From Micromonospora sp. PLK6-60 (GTDB taxonomy: Bacteria > Actinomycetota > Actinomycetes > Mycobacteriales > Micromonosporaceae): a stretch of DNA of 64,000 bases. Shown here piece by piece: positions 63,424 through 64,000 of the stretch; position 1 is the first letter of the stretch, and the number at the start of each line of letters is the position of its first letter. The notes below the pieces were generated by a model. It saw only the letters and a program-made list of their open reading frames with translations. It was not told the origin of the DNA and searched no databases. The stretch lies in contig NZ_JAIOAA010000001.1 of assembly GCF_019890675.1 (NCBI RefSeq), positions 62,001 through 126,000 on the forward strand, read 5' to 3'. Made by a program: the position numbers and the translations under genes.

Positions 63424-63436
63424 ACGTCATACGTCA
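63424..63436. promoter_or_regulatory. TGACGT tandem motif upstream of CBM13-CE1 esterase
   Basis: ACGTCATACGTCA on the plus strand reads TGACGTATGACGT on the minus strand, differing only in the central base from the motif at 60933-60945 beside gntR. It abuts the LacI-type dyad, so two regulators could compete or cooperate here. Confidence 0.6.
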
Positions 63437-63579
63437 AACGACAGACGTCGATCGGTTCGCCCTCGATCGGATCCGCGTCCACAGCAGACCCTTGCGCGAG
63501 AATCCTTCACGAGCGTAGGAAGGCTCTCACCTGCCGGAGCCACCACCGGGCGCTCCGTCCACCCTCGATGGAGGTACGT

Positions 63580-64000
63580 GTGACCCGCCCCCGACGCCTC
63601 CGCCTCGCCGGGTCGGCGCTGCTGACCGTCGGCGCCGTGCTGCTCGGCGCGTCCGCCGCGGCGGCGCCACCGGTGGGGCGGCCACCCCTGCCGTCACCCG
63701 GCGCCTGCGACCCGATCGACCCGACGGCCTGCCTGCTGCCCTTCCCGAACGACCACTTCACCGTGCCCGACCCGGCCAGCCCCACCGGCAAGCGGGTCCG
63801 GTTCGCCGCCGCGTCCATGCCGGCCAACGCGCAGGGCGTGCCGATCGACCCGACGGAGTGGAACCGGCAGGACGGGTTCAGCCCCGGCTCACCGATCCTG
63901 GTGCACGTGCCCGGCCTCGACGCCGCCGCCACCGGCATCGCCCCGGTCACCGACATCGGCCGCTCGCTGGCCCCGGACGCGCCGATCGTGCTGGTCGACA
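63580..64000 (+). CDS. Secreted protein of unknown function, N-terminal part
   Basis: The gene runs off the right edge; 140 codons are visible. The GTG start at 63580 is chosen because GGAGG lies 5 nt upstream; an in-frame ATG at 63568 overlaps that site. Residues 1-30 form a signal peptide (LLTVGAVLLGASAAAAP). The mature start reads GACDPIDPTACLLPFPNDHF, then WNRQDGFSPGSPILVHVPGLD and PVTDIGRSLAPDAPIVLVD. The two cysteines and the FPNDHF/DGFSPGS blocks look conserved-family-like to me, but I cannot name the family. Confidence 0.72.
   Translation, partial: MTRPRRLRLAGSALLTVGAVLLGASAAAAPPVGRPPLPSPGACDPIDPTACLLPFPNDHFTVPDPASPTGKRVRFAAASMPANAQGVPIDPTEWNRQDGFSPGSPILVHVPGLDAAATGIAPVTDIGRSLAPDAPIVLVD

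Larger units (their letters stand above)
63249..63579. other. Divergent intergenic region, regulatory
   Basis: About 330 bp without a supported gene, between the CBM13-CE1 esterase and the plus-strand secreted protein. It holds the LacI-type dyad and the TGACGT tandem motif listed separately. GGAGG at 63570-63574 serves the plus-strand gene. Confidence 0.6.

Overview
The window is high-GC actinobacterial DNA (strong G/C third-position bias, GTG/TTG starts, ATGA/GTGA stop-start overlaps, long shadow reading frames opposite real genes). A desferrioxamine-type siderophore operon, many secreted CBM13 (ricin-type) carbohydrate enzymes and GC-rich intergenic hairpins suggest a Micromonosporaceae genome, probably Micromonospora. 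The taxon is inferred, not proven. I saw no rRNA, tRNA, transposase, prophage or CRISPR array.

Layout. 1-2956: 3' part of a desB-desC-desD siderophore operon, with a triplicated 57-bp in-frame repeat at the start of desC. 2998-6255: a DUF2071 protein, a GH39-like glycosidase and a YcxB-like membrane protein. 6315-14633: a sugar regulon (lacI, binding protein, two permeases, a PF10091-type secreted glycosidase, and a divergent GH35 beta-galactosidase). The operator in the divergent promoter resembles one in front of the GH39-like gene. 14709-15821: CapA-family lipoprotein. 16151-24958: an organosulfur operon (Cys-Cys leader peptide, flavin reductase, ssuACB transporter, two flavin monooxygenases, aldo/keto reductase, FMN reductase and a frameshifted vanadium haloperoxidase). 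25065-26639: secreted CE1-type esterase. 26990-34987: an aldonate oxidation operon with its own ABC importer and a divergent IclR regulator. A 64-bp scrap of the haloperoxidase gene lies just after the IclR gene. 35169-39367: a membrane protein with a lipase-like GHSHGS motif, and a Ser/Thr kinase with an extracellular CBM2-like domain.

39424-47393: a CUT2 (ribose-type) importer operon with a TIM-barrel isomerase/epimerase and a secreted beta-helix lectin enzyme. Diverging from it, 47803-56438 encodes three large secreted proteins built from ThuA, PQQ-type sugar dehydrogenase, PKD, DUF1080, CBM6 and CBM13 modules. I read these as an extracellular sugar-oxidation (3-keto-glycoside type) system; this is the most novel part of the window. 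56554-61762: another CUT1 importer with an enolase-superfamily enzyme and a divergent GntR regulator. 61848-63248: CBM13-CE1 esterase. 63580-64000: start of a secreted protein of unknown function.

Together the genes describe a polysaccharide-scavenging soil or plant-associated lifestyle. Secreted, carbohydrate-binding enzymes release or oxidise sugars, four separate sugar importers take products up, and local LacI, IclR and GntR regulators switch each set. None of the three CUT1 importers has its own ATPase gene, so they probably share an MsiK-type ATPase encoded elsewhere. Several LacI-type operators have no LacI gene beside them and point to regulators outside the window.
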